Of a stretch of DNA of 64,000 nucleotides, positions 32,175-44,024 are shown piece by piece. The stretch covers positions 558,001 to 622,000 of the forward strand of contig JAHLKG010000020.1 of assembly GCA_025526995.1 (NCBI GenBank), written 5' to 3'. The notes under the pieces are model-generated. The model was not told where the DNA came from and did no database searches. It saw only the letters and a list, made by a program, of their open reading frames with translations. Source of the DNA: Powellomyces hirtus. Its lineage: Eukaryota; Chytridiomycota; Chytridiomycetes; Spizellomycetales; Powellomycetaceae. Position 1 is the first letter of the stretch. Every line of letters starts with the position of its first letter. The position numbers were made by a program, and so were the translations under genes.

Positions 32175-33782
32175 ATGTCTTCCACAAGACACCACCTCAA
32201 GAACCGTGATATAAATCACACCAACGTCGCTTTCCCTAGTTATGGGGACTCGTATCATGACGGCCGTTACTACGACCGCCATGAAATGAATCACTACTAC
32301 CAACGTCGCTACCAGTCCAGCACTGGCCGGTACGTTGCGCCTGCCGCCAAGCAACACCACCAGCAAGCGGACCGGGACCGGAGTCAAAAGACCCGGTCGA
32401 AACCGTATGAGCGACCTCGTCCGGAAGACGAGGTCCAGCTCTGGGACCGACCGCACAATGCGTCGGCCCCCGGGAGGGTTTATATCAACCCAAAGTTTGC
32501 ATCAGCGGTCAAAATCAATGTGAAGGCAGATAAAATGCGGATTGATCAAGAGGTGAGTTAAGGAGATTTGGATCAGCACCAAGAAGATCTGTTATCAATC
32601 GACCACCGCATCCCGTGCTCCAAAGATCCCAAGCACAACCAGAAGCACGACTATATCGTCACATGTCGTCCATTGCGAAGCTCTTAAGCATGGACAGGTA
32701 CGTATGCCCTTGGGGGAACTGCCTGCGTTGGTTCACCTTCCTGATAGTTTCCCATCCCGTAGACTCTCAGGTCAATTTCGACCCTCCCACAAACATCCTT
32801 CTGGCCCACATCACACCAAACCTGGCCATCCGGGCACTCCTCTGAGACCGTTCCCGTTCTCCGTACCGCACTCGCCCTGTTTGACCAGTTTCTCAACAAC
32901 GACGCCATCCTCACCGCCTTCCAGCTCCAATGCATCGCGGTTCCGGATCCCGCTACTACAATCCCCGTCACGTACACCGCCGCCATGCACCGCGACCACA
33001 TCCAGCCCGCGACCATCCGCGCCCACATCAGGGAACACTGGCCGCATCTCCGGGTAGGAAAATCGAGCATGAACTCCCATGTGCGAACCAAACTCTGCAC
33101 CAAGGGGAACTGCGTCATTGATATCGCTGAGCCGTTCTTTATGGCCTGCGTCAACCCGCGCAACGAAACGGAAGCACTCTCCCTCGCTGTCATCCTCGCT
33201 ATCAAGCTGATGAACCAGATCGGGCACGTCTTGATGTTCAAGGTCGGCTACGAGAATCAGCTGGATGCGCAAACGGGATGTGCCTTCCCGACGCCCTCCG
33301 GCATGCTGGGCCGGGAAGCTGGAAACGCCTGGGAAATTGAGATATTCTCAGGAACGCTTGATGTCGTGCAGGACGCTGACTCGACAAAAGCAGCCCGTCG
33401 TGCAGACGTCTACGGCCTGCACATGCATGAGCCGTACACGGACCTCACGTATCTCCTACCGCTGTCATTCCTGAAGCAGCTGGTCAGCGTCGAGTTCTGG
33501 AATACAAATCCGAAGCTATTCATTCCGCCGCTGGGTGCCCGGGTGCCGTCCGTCGGGCCATTCATGATTCCTGGTACGCCTGAACAACATTCGTTTCGTT
33601 GTTTCCGCAGCGTCGCCCCAGAACCAGGCAGCGAAACCTGGACGACAGGCCAAAACACACAGGAGAGGTATCAGCACAGGTATCTGCACAGCAACGACTC
33701 GGACGACGGACCCGAACCCGGAATGTACAACACCACCGCGAAAGTCACCATCTCGCGCCTTGGAGTAAGTAGTCGCTACTGA
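32175..33782 (+). CDS. Hypothetical protein (orphan, 489 aa)
   Basis: Three exons (32175-32552, 32626-32697, 32763-33782) chain in phase 0. The N-terminus (about 125 residues) is His/Tyr/Arg-rich and looks disordered; the rest is a globular domain with TALALFDQFLNNDAILTAFQ, an Arg/His stretch, LSLAVILAIKLMNQIGHVL and EIEIFSGTLDVVQDAD. No motif is diagnostic and I do not recognise a family. A large minus-strand open frame overlaps the last exon but lacks splice support. Codon use is as in neighbours. Confidence 0.55.
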
Positions 33783-33943
33783 AAGAGGTCGTTGGACGGG
33801 GATGATAACGAACGTCCAGTTGCGGACCCCGCTGCTGTACGCTCGTTGTCATCCATGGCGCATTCCCGGATCAGCAGAAGCCTTCAATTGCGCTGGTTCC
33901 GCATGCAGTCGATCACTCTGAACATTGAAGAATCAGTTACTCT

Positions 33944-33981
33944 CTAACCCCTAACCCCCTAACCCCCTAACCCTAACCCCC
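33944..33981. repeat. Interstitial telomere-like repeat, (CCCTAA)n variants
   Basis: Five CTAAC units with three to five C residues each follow one another directly (CTAACCCCTAACCCCC and so on), the C-rich-strand pattern of TTAGGG-type telomeres with variable G count. Genes continue on both sides, so this is an internal patch, not a chromosome end. Confidence 0.85.
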
Positions 33982-34127
33982 GCACCACATGCATATCTAT
34001 ATGGCTTGATCCCGCACTGGGTATACCGTATTTTGTATCCGCACCCTGGACGATCATATCCTCCCTGGACGATACGATGATATCCCATCCCCTGATACTC
34101 TAACTTCCCGGTAATTATGTTTGTACT

Positions 34128-34350
34128 ACCGGTAACTATATATTTGGGCAACGTGCCTCGGTTTGTAATATCAGGCGAAAAAGACGCCCTGTTCACGGAA
34201 ATTAGTTTGTAATGCCGGTAACCATACGTGTGGGCAAAGTCCCTTGGATTGCTATATCATGCCGAAATGGAGCCCTTCCTCCCGGTAATTATATACGTGC
34301 TATGGGCAACTACACAATGTCCCTCGATGTGTAATATCAGGTCGGATAGC
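34128..34350. repeat. Degenerate tandem repeat, three units of about 70-77 bp
   Basis: Units near 34128-34204, 34213-34280 and 34281-34350 share the order CCGGTAA-TATA / GTG-TGGGCAA / TCCCT-GAT / TAATATCAGG with many substitutions. A partial extra CCGGTAATTATG head lies just before the first unit. Confidence 0.65.
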
Positions 34351-34655
34351 AGGCCTCATCCATCTGGGTGGCATATGGGTTCCCAGCGGAGTGACTTGCG
34401 AAGATCACACACGGTTCTTCGCGGGGTCAATAACATTGATGGCGCACGAAAAATGGCGCACGAAAAATCATGGACGCAAGTACTACTCTTATTGTTTCTA
34501 CATCTAACGGACAACTGCAAAACAAAAAAGAGTGCGAAAGAAAAAACAACAAAAAGAGTCCACCAAATTAAATACAGAAACGGGGCAAGTACGGGAGGGA
34601 GAGATGCTAAATTACTATAATCTGTGCGTGGTGTAGATCGGTGCGGGGCGTTCCC

Positions 34656-37256
34656 CTACTTTAAGACTTTCTTTGCGGTGCCAATCTGGCAGGAGTTGAC
34701 CTAGAAACAGAAAAGAAAAGGGTGAGAATGGGTGCGACGAAATACGGAAACCGATGGGATGCCGCCGTGTGGATACCTTTGTAGCGAATCGCAGGGAACA
34801 CAATGTCTCCTGGAAGTTGGTCGCGAGTGGAGACACATTGACAAACATGAGCGTCTTTGAGTTTCCACCCAGACTGCCCTGGAGGAGATACGTGAGCTTG
34901 CTGTTTCTGTAAGGTACATGCTTGTCGCCATTGGCCAGGGCGTAGATGACGTCGCCGAGGCAGCTGAGCGACTTGTTGATGGCCTGGGTTTCCTTCAGTC
35001 GGTCGCCCGTAGATCCTGACGACGAAAGGCGCTCAGATCCGGCCAAGTCGATCAGGTTGAGGATACCGGAGCTTGTTTCGCCGGTCAGCGAGTTCGTGCC
35101 TGTAAGACGCAGGGTGAAGACACTGTAAAGAGAAAATGGGTTAGTGTCGACATCCCATTGAACCAATGGGTTTCATGGTTTAATGTACCTGTGACTGCGA
35201 GAAGACCGTTCGTTGCAGTTAGTGGCCGCAACAGCACGATTGTGTGAAGCCTTGTTGAGCACGCTGTGGACTTCCTTGGGTGTGGTCACTTGCACTGCGA
35301 AATAGGAGAACATCATCAACGTCAAACTTGATCCCTGGTTCATAACAGCTTCCACAAAACACACCAGTGCAAATGTCCGTAACGCTTGTTTTACCCGTGA
35401 CGGGATGATGTTTAATATCGTGTTTGCCGTCTCCGACGGCGGTGCTGCCGCCAACCAGATCGCGAATAGACTCGTTGTAGATTTCCAAAAATTGCGCTTC
35501 CATTTCGTACTCCCAGCCCTTGTCTTTCAGCGCCTGAGCGCTCTCGAAGATTTGATGAACGGCGCGTGGAATCATTCCCATGTCTTCCGGGTGCTCGAGA
35601 ACATTGTCGGGTCCTTCCATGGTGAATGTTTTGCCACTACCCGTTTGTCCATAGGCAAAGATGCAGACGTTGTATCCGTCCAGTGCCGATTGGACAAGCT
35701 GCGAGATCTCGTCAAATACAACCGCCTGTTGTGTTCCCGGCTGGAATACACGGTCGAACGAGAACGGGTATGATTTGGCAACAGTTTTTTGGCCGGATGC
35801 GGATTCCACCGACTGCTTCAGCTCGATGGCCTTTTCGTCATTCTCAGCGAAACCAATGTGCGTAAGAACCTCATCTTTTCCTTCTTGTTCATGTGCTATA
35901 CGAAAAGGGATATCAGACAACCTGGGCTTTACAGACAATCTCAAAGATTGGCAACCGAAAGCATACGCACGTAGTGGAGGTCTGACTCTGCAGAACACAC
36001 GAATATTGCCCTTGAGCTCCTGAATTGTGTTATGCAAGCGTCTCCGCATTGTCTCCTCCTCTCTGACTTTAGCTTCCAAAGCCGTGACGGTTTCCGTCGC
36101 AGCGGCGAGTTCCTTTTCCAATTCCGCGATGGAGGCGTCGCGCTGGCGCACCGTCTCCTCCGTTTGTTCCAATTTTAGCTTGTTTGCGCGCGACTCTGCT
36201 TCCATCGAGACACTGAGAGCGGACTGTGTCGATATTGTGGACCGCAAAGTGACATTCTCGTCTCTGGCGCTGCTGAGCTCGCTGCTGACGGTGTCGTATT
36301 TGCGTTGAAGGGAGCTGAGTTCTTGCTTGACATCGTCAAGTTCGCGCGTGTGGCGCGATTTGACGCTGTGCAACTCGTCTTCATGGCGCCGGCCAACCAT
36401 CTAATCGGCGAGGGAATATGAGAGGTTAATATTGAACATGTAATTGCCTTTTTGGGTTCGGCGCATGTTTTACCTGCAACTCATGTTTGAGATCTGACAA
36501 TTGTTGAGCATATGTGTGGTTTTCCTTCTCTTTGGTACCAACTTCGATCTGGAGATTTTGCCGGTACTGCAAGAGTTCGTCCACTTGCTTTTTGCTTCGA
36601 GCTAATTCATCCGTCACACTGTTCAAGCGAGACTCTGAATCCTGCAGCTGGGATTGGGTGGCGTGATGGTTTTCTTCCAGGTCTTGCAATCGGCCCTATG
36701 CCCACCGAGTGTCAGATACGAATTCGCAGAACGCCCGAGTCAAAGCGTGACGTTTGCCTACCTTTACATCCCAGGCAGGGCGCTTCTTTTTGGCTGCGGC
36801 ACTAGAGCCCGAGCTCTCCTCCGCTACTTCCTTTTCCTTTAGACCGCTTGTTGATCTAGATGAGACGGATCTCGCGGTTGCTGTGGTTCTCGACGTCACC
36901 GGCCTTGGAGCGGGCTTGGTAATTCCGCCACGCCCCAGCGTGGATCTGAGCCCAGTACCAGCGGCACCGGGTCTTGCCGCCGCAGCAGCTCGTGTTTTTG
37001 TCGTAGCGGTGCCTGTTCTCGGGGCAGCGGTGCGTGCCAGGCCAGCGCGAGTGGTGGTTGTCCTTGCTGTCGTGGCGGTGCTGCGCGTAGATGGTGCGTC
37101 TGCTGACGTTTTCGATCGCGTGTTGCGGCCAGGAAGCGTGGATTCTGGCTGCTTGCGCTTGAGAGAGGTGGTAGTAGTGTGAACTTTGAAGTCATCGGGA
37201 TTGGGAGCAGTCTCATGCTGTGGCGTTTGAGAGAAACGAGGCAAGTGGAACGCCAT
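34656..37256 (-). CDS. Kinesin-14 (C-terminal, minus-end-directed motor; KAR3/Ncd/HSET type)
   Basis: Seven exons (37256-36762, 36695-36474, 36400-35971, 35895-35365, 35294-35189, 35122-34777, 34700-34656) give 724 residues. The N-terminal 165 residues are basic and Ala/Thr/Arg-rich, a microtubule-binding tail. Residues about 170-365 are coiled coil. The kinesin-14 neck is [16 protein letters not shown], placing the motor at the C-terminus; GQTGSGKT (P-loop, about 465-472), NERSSRSH (switch I) and DLAGSE (switch II) are intact. The motor ends with LCSLRFATK and QIGTAKK. The family slides and crosslinks spindle microtubules. One motor insertion (about 40 residues before the PFSFDRVF strand) is longer than usual. 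Confidence 0.93.
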
Positions 37257-37258
37257 GG

Positions 37259-37837
37259 TCAGACATACCGATGAGACATGATTGAAATATTTTGACAAGA
37301 TTGATGCGATTCGTGATTGAAAAGTGACAATGAAAGCGCGAGCAGGCAACGCGCAACAGGGTGACGACAAGAAGAAGTAATTTTGAAAGTCTTCCCGTCA
37401 GCATAAATTTCTCGCCACTTACAACCCTGTCAAGTGTGCCACTCTTCATGTTCGCTTTCCGCAAAGACAGAATGCCGTACCTTTGAGCTCGGCTCTGCCG
37501 CCAGAGGGACCGCGTTCTCTGCTGGAGCAGCGGCGCTGGCTGCTGGCGTGCTGCCTGGCATAATAATCGGCTTGACCGTGACGTGGGCAATCTTACTCGG
37601 CGGTTTCAGACGCATTGGTGTAGAAGTGGTAGCGGGTGCGGCAGGTGCATCCGCTTTCGGGGGAGCGGCAGTGGCAGTGACGGGCTACATTAGATTGTGA
37701 TTGGAGTTCCGCGTGAGAAAGTGCATTATGGCAGTCCGTGTCCAACTTGCCAAGTTGAAAAAAAACGCGGCCCAGTTCCAACGTCCGATTATGCGGTGTC
37801 AACTCACATCGCCGGAAGTAGATTGTGCCGAGTCCAT
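37259..37837 (-). CDS. Possible small hypothetical protein upstream of the kinesin
   Basis: A phase-consistent path uses exons 37837-37808, 37684-37481 and 37426-37259, giving about 133 residues: MDSAQSTSGD, then an Ala/Pro/Thr-rich segment containing KIAHVTVKPIIMPG. The predicted stop falls two bases before the kinesin start codon, which leaves no room for a kinesin promoter, so the last exon or even the gene may be wrong. No family is recognised. Confidence 0.3.
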
Positions 37838-38800
37838 GGCAGCTAGAAGAGTGCTTGTGGTGTCTATTCTGGCCTCTATTCGTTCACACAATTCCTTCTT
37901 CGCCGCAGTTGGTGCTCGCCCGGTCGTTTCGAGATTGATAACCGCACACTGGGTCTGACTCCTGGGATTTTAGATACAGCTAATTCGTAGGCGCTTTGGT
38001 GAGCTATGGGGGGGAAGCTGCTTCCTCTTATGCTTCGTCGTTAACCTTCGAACAAGAATAATAATAATGTCACACTTTGAGCAAGCAGCTGCCAGACAGA
38101 CGAATGTTGGGAACGCGTGTGTCCGAAGGAAACGGACAATCGCGCCGGGGCGCAACGGCGCGTTCCCCGCTTTCCATCAACTACTTCATGACAAAGTCTT
38201 CACAGAGACGAAGGCAAGTCCTGGCGAGGCGTGCTTCCAGTAGAACCACGCACTTGTCCAACATCATGCGTTTTACAGAATACAAATAAAGTTGATTCAA
38301 TTGAAATTAGAAGTTCATAATAAAGCTACAGATGAATCAAATGTTATTAAATTTGTAAATGTCAGAAAAAATCCAAACATTCGATGAATTCTTAAAGACA
38401 GTGAATCCATGTCAAACAACGATTGTTCACAAGGCACCCAATGACTTTAGTTTTTTTCAGAGCATGTAACAATGTCTGATCCTGCTTGGCAACTGTCATG
38501 TTGTGGTATTGGAGAATAGGGCGGTACGGTTGAATGTACTTCGCCGTGGAATGGCTGTAGTTGACACAGACTGTCTGTAAACATTTCCTTAGTAACTAGA
38601 TCTTCGTCTACGGTGATGCAGAGGACTTTAGTCAGCCGTTTAAAGCCCAAATGAGGTGTGTAGATGCACGTAGATGAGATGTATGTATTAAGTCTGAAAT
38701 TTGGCGAAACAGCTACACAGTAACTACTGTTTGGTGGCTTAGTCACGCGCTTCCCCTGCAATCCTGCAGCTGTGAAGAGCGTGCGTCGAGGGCAAAGTCC
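37838..38800. other. Intergenic region
   Basis: About 1 kb, locally AT-rich near 38280-38360. A 104-codon minus-strand frame at 38447-38761 is open with a reasonable amino-acid mix but has no recognisable motif or splice partner, so it is noted, not called. Confidence 0.5.
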
Positions 38801-40235
38801 TCAATATTCCCAAAAGTCATATCTATCTACAGCCTCATCCACATAATAGGTGGCAGAGTTATTAATGGAAAAACTGTCAATAGCATCTATGTCGTTCTGT
38901 CCTTGACACCTGTTACAGTCAAAATCAAAGTCGAGGCAAAGCTTTTTGTGATCCCTTCCTGGACACTTGCCACAAGCGAGGGTTGAAACAGAGTCTTCTC
39001 CGGTCTCTTTCCCAACACCAGCCGTAATAGATGCTGAGACAGATCTATTGGAGAGGTCTTGCAGAGGGCGGCTAGGAAGAGGAAAAGCGACTCCGAGCCC
39101 TTGGTACTTCCACCGACACTATGTACATATTAGAACTTAACACTATGTAAACAACCGTACACTCCGGAAAATCCTGTTGACGTTCCAAGCAGCCGCTGCC
39201 GCTGGGGACCCAGAACCAAGGGAACCGGAGCCATGTCGGTGGGAGGCGGGACGAGAGCGTCAGCCTCAGTGGGCGATGGCAGATGGTGAAGCCGGGAGTG
39301 GTACTACCAAAATAATAGTGGTTATTAAGCAACACTGCTAAAGGTACTGCGCTCAAATTCCCGGCAGTTGTTGGTGGCAAACCGGCTCGTTCAGTCTGAT
39401 ATGATGGGCGTGCTCGCACGGGCACTCTTGCATTAAACATCCAATGACGCACGTACTGCAAGGGGCAGCTCATCGGCATCTGTGACGACAGTCGCGACGG
39501 CTTCGGCATCGATTTGCGACCACTCGACCTTGCTGGTGACGCCGTTGAGCGTGACGAAATAGAATGGCCGCTCCAGATGTTGCGGAATATGGCACCCACA
39601 TTGCGGCTGTTGACAGAGCTGTTGGGAGTCTTGTTGAAATGGATAATCGCGTTCTTGGGTCTGGCCGAGTGGTCAGACGCCCGCAAGATTTCGTCATCGT
39701 GATCGTAGAAGAGGTTCCACCAACCAGTTTCGCCACAAGCAAGGATATAGTTGGTTGCAATTTTGGCTCCCGAGACTGTCTCGTAAACAACGGGCGGCAC
39801 TACGTGAATCCTGTAGCAGCCGCCCGGAAAGAGATTGCGCGTTCCGTCGAGAGACCGGGTCTCGAAAGGGGTCACCGCTTTGTATGATGGGTGAAAAGCA
39901 CGGAAGGGCAGGTTAATCCTGTTGCGCAGGTCCCCTAGCTGGCGAAAGACGCCGTCTCGGTGATCCTTCAGTAACAATCGGCTCAGCGAGTAACTACGGT
40001 CTTTGTTCCCGTTTCTGGCACCGAATAGCTTGGTCTTGCCGGTGGTGTCATATTCCAGATCGACCGTGGTATCCGGTTTGAAGGTGACGAGGACAACATT
40101 CAGAAGGTGTCCGGTGGGTCTGTGTGCGACCTCCTTTTTACGAATGAACTTGAAATTTGCGTCGTTCGCTAGCACGTCTTGAACTTTCCCGATGAGAGCC
40201 AGGCGCTTGTCTCGAGCTGTGCGAATGCCGAGCAT
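38801..40235 (-). CDS. Hypothetical protein (orphan, 397 aa)
   Basis: Four exons (40235-39615, 39570-39457, 39303-39163, 39118-38801) join in phase 0 at every step. The first exon encodes a compact globular region with HLLNVVLVTFKPDTTVDLEY, RNGNKDRSYSLSRLLLKDH and ACGETGWWNLFYDHDDEIL; the second has PFYFVTLNGVTSKVEWSQID. The C-terminus carries a short Cys cluster (LACGKCPGRD, CNRCQGQ) and an acidic tail ending YDFWEY. The first intron is only 44 nt and uses a GTCAAC donor. No known family is recognised; the two CxxC pairs may bind metal. Confidence 0.55.
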
Positions 40236-40650
40236 GGCTACTGCTAGCAGTGGGCATTGAGGCCGGCTCGCGGTGTGATAGACATGCCAGATAGTGGTGC
40301 GAGGCTGCTGGTGAAAGCGTTCAAGCGGACGGGGTTGAGGTCTGAGTTGCGGAAGGAAAGCTGGAAATCCAGGGGACGGGCTACGCAGAGCAGCGAGAGT
40401 GGCCTCTGGGGGTCATTGCGCATGGCTGATGCCAACGATGCGCTATCGATGCTCGCGGTGGGAGTGTCTGGTGAATGGTGAACGGCTTTCAAAAGCTGAC
40501 ATGCGAGTGCTTCCACTCGACGCGGGAGGAAGCGCAGTCGAGGGTGCTAACCTGAGAGAGTAAACCTTATAACCTTGCTGAGTCACGCAATTGGAAGTGT
40601 TCCAAACTGACGCCACTATTTCACAATTCCAGAAGGCCTGCGAATGATGG

Positions 40651-40658
40651 TATAAAAG
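40651..40658 (+). promoter_or_regulatory. TATA box for the sugar-dehydrogenase-like gene
   Basis: TATAAAAG lies about 200 bp before the ATG at 40857 on the same strand, in a region free of other genes. The distance implies a 5' leader of about 170 nt. Confidence 0.55.
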
Positions 40659-40856
40659 GAACAACTCCGGAGACAAGACTTTACACCTCACCCGCCGCAT
40701 GAAACAAAAGATTAACCTACTCCGACACCAGCCGGCCGCTCCTCACTCAAACGCAACTCAAAACGCTGCCGACTCGCAACTCATTCTCTCTCGGAACGGA
40801 GAATCCACTCCTGAAACTGTCAACCCTTCCAGTGTCACCGGTGTCTATCCTCCATT

Positions 40857-42271
40857 ATGGCCAAACCAACTCGTTGCTGCGGTACTGAATGGACCAAAAA
40901 GGCACTCATCATCACCGCCATAGTAGCAACTCTCGTTGCTGTTAGCGTCACCGTCGGTCTCGCAGTCGGGTTGACGCGGAGAAACAACGACTCACCAACT
41001 GGGCGCTTTGCAAGCTCTCCATATACCGCACTCAGCTCGCAAAAGGGAACTCCAGACCTTGTCGCGACCGGCCTGCCAGGCATCCGATCGCTTCTATTTG
41101 ACGACGCCACTGGACTACTGTTGGCGGTGGTCAAGGGCACCCAGCAGATCGTCTCCATCGCCGTCAAGCCTCCCTCGGCCGCCGACAACTCAAAAGTCGT
41201 CCTTATCGATGCTTCCCAAGCAAAGTTGAAGCTCAATCACGGCATCGCTATGGACGACACGTACCTCTATGCGAGTAGCGCCACCACCGTTTACCGCTGG
41301 AAGTATGACAGGAAAAGCCGAACGATTGACGTTGCCACTCGCGAAATCTTCATCAACAACATTGACGGTGCTGACCCCAACAGCGACACCGCTGCTGGAC
41401 ACATCACCCGTACCATCGTCCTCGACCGCAACTGGATGTACGTCTCTGTCGGTAGCGCAGGAAATGTAGATCGCGACTCATCCCGCTCCAAAGTGCGTCG
41501 CTTCGCCTATAAAAGTGCGATTACCCTCCCGATCGATTATCAGAAAGGCGAGGTCTGGGCTGATGGTGTGCGAAACGCCGTGTCCATGGCCTTTGATGCA
41601 CGAGGAGCCTTGTGGATTGCGGTCAATGGCGCCGATGACCTCGCGCGTCCCGACCTGGCCCCGGACATGGTCCAAGACAGCCCCGTCGAGCCCATTTACA
41701 AACTGAATGGACCTGCCAACGCTTTCTACGGCTACCCCTACTGTTTTGTAGCGGGTAACACTACTGGGACTTTTGCCACCGACACGAATGCTGGCAAAGT
41801 GTATGCCTGGCCAGACTTTATGGTATGATTCTCGTCAAGCAGACCATGCTTTCTCTACAGTCCCAACATCTAGTCATGTCATTTATATCTACCTTTTTTT
41901 TGCAGAACGACGGCACACACACTGACTCCTGGTGCCAAAACCCCGCAAACGTCATCCTCCCCGACGCCATGGTCCCCGCCCACGCAGCGCCGCTTGCCGC
42001 TCAATTCCACACAGAAACCGGCGACATGTACCTCGCCCTCCACGGCAGCTGGAACCGAAACATTCCCTCTGGCTACTCTCTCGTGCGACTCCCCTTCACC
42101 CCCGCCGGAACCCCAACAACTAACCGCGTCACCGACACCATCATGTGGCTCACCGCGGGACCCTGCGCATACGGCGGATCTTGCTTCCGCCCCGCTGGAT
42201 TGGCCATCGTGGGTGACGTTGCGTATGTTTCGAGTGATAACACGGGGGATATTGTCCGGGTGAAGCTGTAA
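40857..42271 (+). CDS. Membrane-anchored L-sorbosone/glucose dehydrogenase-like beta-propeller
   Basis: Two exons (40857-41822, 41906-42271) give 443 residues. A short basic head (MAKPTRCCGTEWTKK) precedes one hydrophobic helix (about 16-39) and a positively charged stop, so the protein should be a type II membrane or signal-anchored protein with its main domain outside the cytosol. The rest is a six-bladed propeller of the sorbosone dehydrogenase/PQQ-glucose dehydrogenase group: LDRNWMYVSVGSAGNVD, DGVRNAVSMAFDARGALWI, GYPYCFV, LALHGSWNRNIPSGYSLVRL and a terminal AYVSSDNTGDIVRVKL. GSWNR and the final SSD-TGDI are family hallmarks. Substrate and cofactor use are unproven. Confidence 0.82.
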
Positions 42272-44024
42272 GCAGCGAGAGAGGTGGACTGACCCGTCTT
42301 TACCGTCTCGTCTGTCTGGAGGAGTTGTGGTGTTTTCTTTATATTGTTCCGAACGCGTTCTCTGGACTTTGTAATCTAGTATATATAATATAGGAATCAT
42401 GTACATATGTCACTGAGTTGCACACTGACCTCTGCGCGTGCCGACGGCGAGCAAAGTCGTCGCGAGATGGCCACGTTTGCCGCAAACGTCAAAGCGATCA
42501 CTCAGAAGCTATTAGCATAAGACGTGTGTGCATGGTGCATAGGAAGGGACCCTAGATTCAAAAGGGTCCCTATATATCACGAAGAGTCAATACTTTTTTT
42601 GGCCACCCGCTGATCGAAAAGCTTTGGGCGTGTCGCACTATATCTGCCTACGAGACACAATCGAATGGAGGGCCGCTCTTCATCGTGTTCGCGCAGCGTG
42701 GCTGAGTAAAGTCAATCAGACCATAATGAGGATCTTTATGGCTTGAATCAATGGAAATGGCGCAGATAGAGCAATCTGCAATTCCTCGCTCAAGTCCAAG
42801 TTGTCATGCCTAGCTGGTCCCGAAAGCCATCCATTACACCGCCATTAATCCCGGCTAGCATTATGTATGTTAATGACGCCTAGGCTACCATGATCCTCGT
42901 TTTGATAAAAACCGTCGGACCACTCTAGAAACCCTCTTTCTGAGCGTAAAAGGCAGTGCAACACTGTTTCCCTCACCCGATAGAGATACCAAACGACTTA
43001 ACTGGTAAAGAACCTGGTAACCGTTTAAGCATAGGGGGTTCTCATTTTGTGCTATCGACCCATGCGTGGAACCGTAAGCGAATATGAACAACATCGATTT
43101 CTACATGCAGTGCTCCATTAAAGTGCAGATCCATCAGATGGTGTGTATAATACCATTTCGCCCATTTCCTATCATTGACATGCCGCCGGTACAGGGTATT
43201 TGGAAAATCAAGGACTAGTTAATTCATCTCGTATCCCTTGGAAAGAGTCCGAACCTCAGAGCGGCATACATATAGCACGAGCTGACAGTTTCGGACGAAC
43301 GCGCGACTAAGCCACCAACAGTTTTCCCGCCGTTTCCCCAAAGACCAACTGGAGACTGGAATCCGACTTTGACATAGGGCTGGCATGATTCTGCCACAAA
43401 AGTTATTAAAGAATTGGGCAGCCGCTTAGGTGATACATCAGTCGATCTTTTGAGATGTGTTCTAGATAATTGTTAGTGCAAGCGTCCATTTTCCATCCCG
43501 ACAAAGGTGGAGATAGCCCTTAAGAGCTTTTCCAATGCACGTCAACTCTCTTCCCGCCCCACAAAGATAGCACATAAGAGCGACAGACGCTCTTTACCCA
43601 ATCTGGCCTCTAAAAGGGACACATATTCAGACAACATCCAAAAGTCGTCATCGCGCGCAACGGTCCACGTGATCCCACATGTCTCCGATTATGTCATCAT
43701 GCAACCCATTCGGACATCCCACCCCATCAAAACCGCAAAACTTTTTTGAACACCTTCTGTCATTTTACAATTCTGCATCACCATTGTGGACACCCTTTTG
43801 CTCTCCTCTCTTGCACAGCTGGGCTACGATTAGGATCTTGACAGCCCATTGATCAGGATGCCCGGGCTGTGAGGGCTGGCGTCAAAAATCGAATTTCTAA
43901 AAGATTAACGGAGCGTGGTGCCGCTGGCTCGTGTTCTTTTTCTTTTCTGCGCAGACTACTTGGTCATAAGTATCCCTTGCTCTTAACGCGTAGAGTAGAG
44001 CTTTGGTTATTTGTTTCCTGGACA
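42272..44024. other. Intergenic region with one perfect hairpin
   Basis: About 1.75 kb without a supportable gene. An inverted repeat GGGACCCT / AGGGTCCC lies at 42546-42570. Open frames are short and lack motifs. The right part should include the promoter of the C2H2 gene. Confidence 0.55.

Larger units (their letters stand above)
33783..34655. other. Intergenic region with telomere-like and degenerate tandem repeats
   Basis: About 0.87 kb between convergent genes. It holds a telomere-type repeat patch and three diverged copies of a roughly 70-bp unit (listed separately). The rest, up to the kinesin stop, is A-rich and has no gene. Confidence 0.7.

Noticed and set aside
32684..33272. Long minus-strand frames antisense to the 32175-33782 gene
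   Set aside because: The plus-strand gene has consistent splice phases over three exons; the antisense frames are shadows.
38447..38761. 104-codon minus-strand open frame
   Set aside because: No recognisable domain, no splice partner and no promoter signal; left as a note only.
39560..39620. Apparent frameshift in the orphan gene at 38.8-40.2 kb
   Set aside because: A 44-nt intron with GTCAAC donor (39614) and GAG acceptor (39571) restores phase 0, and all later junctions then fit, so no frameshift is needed.
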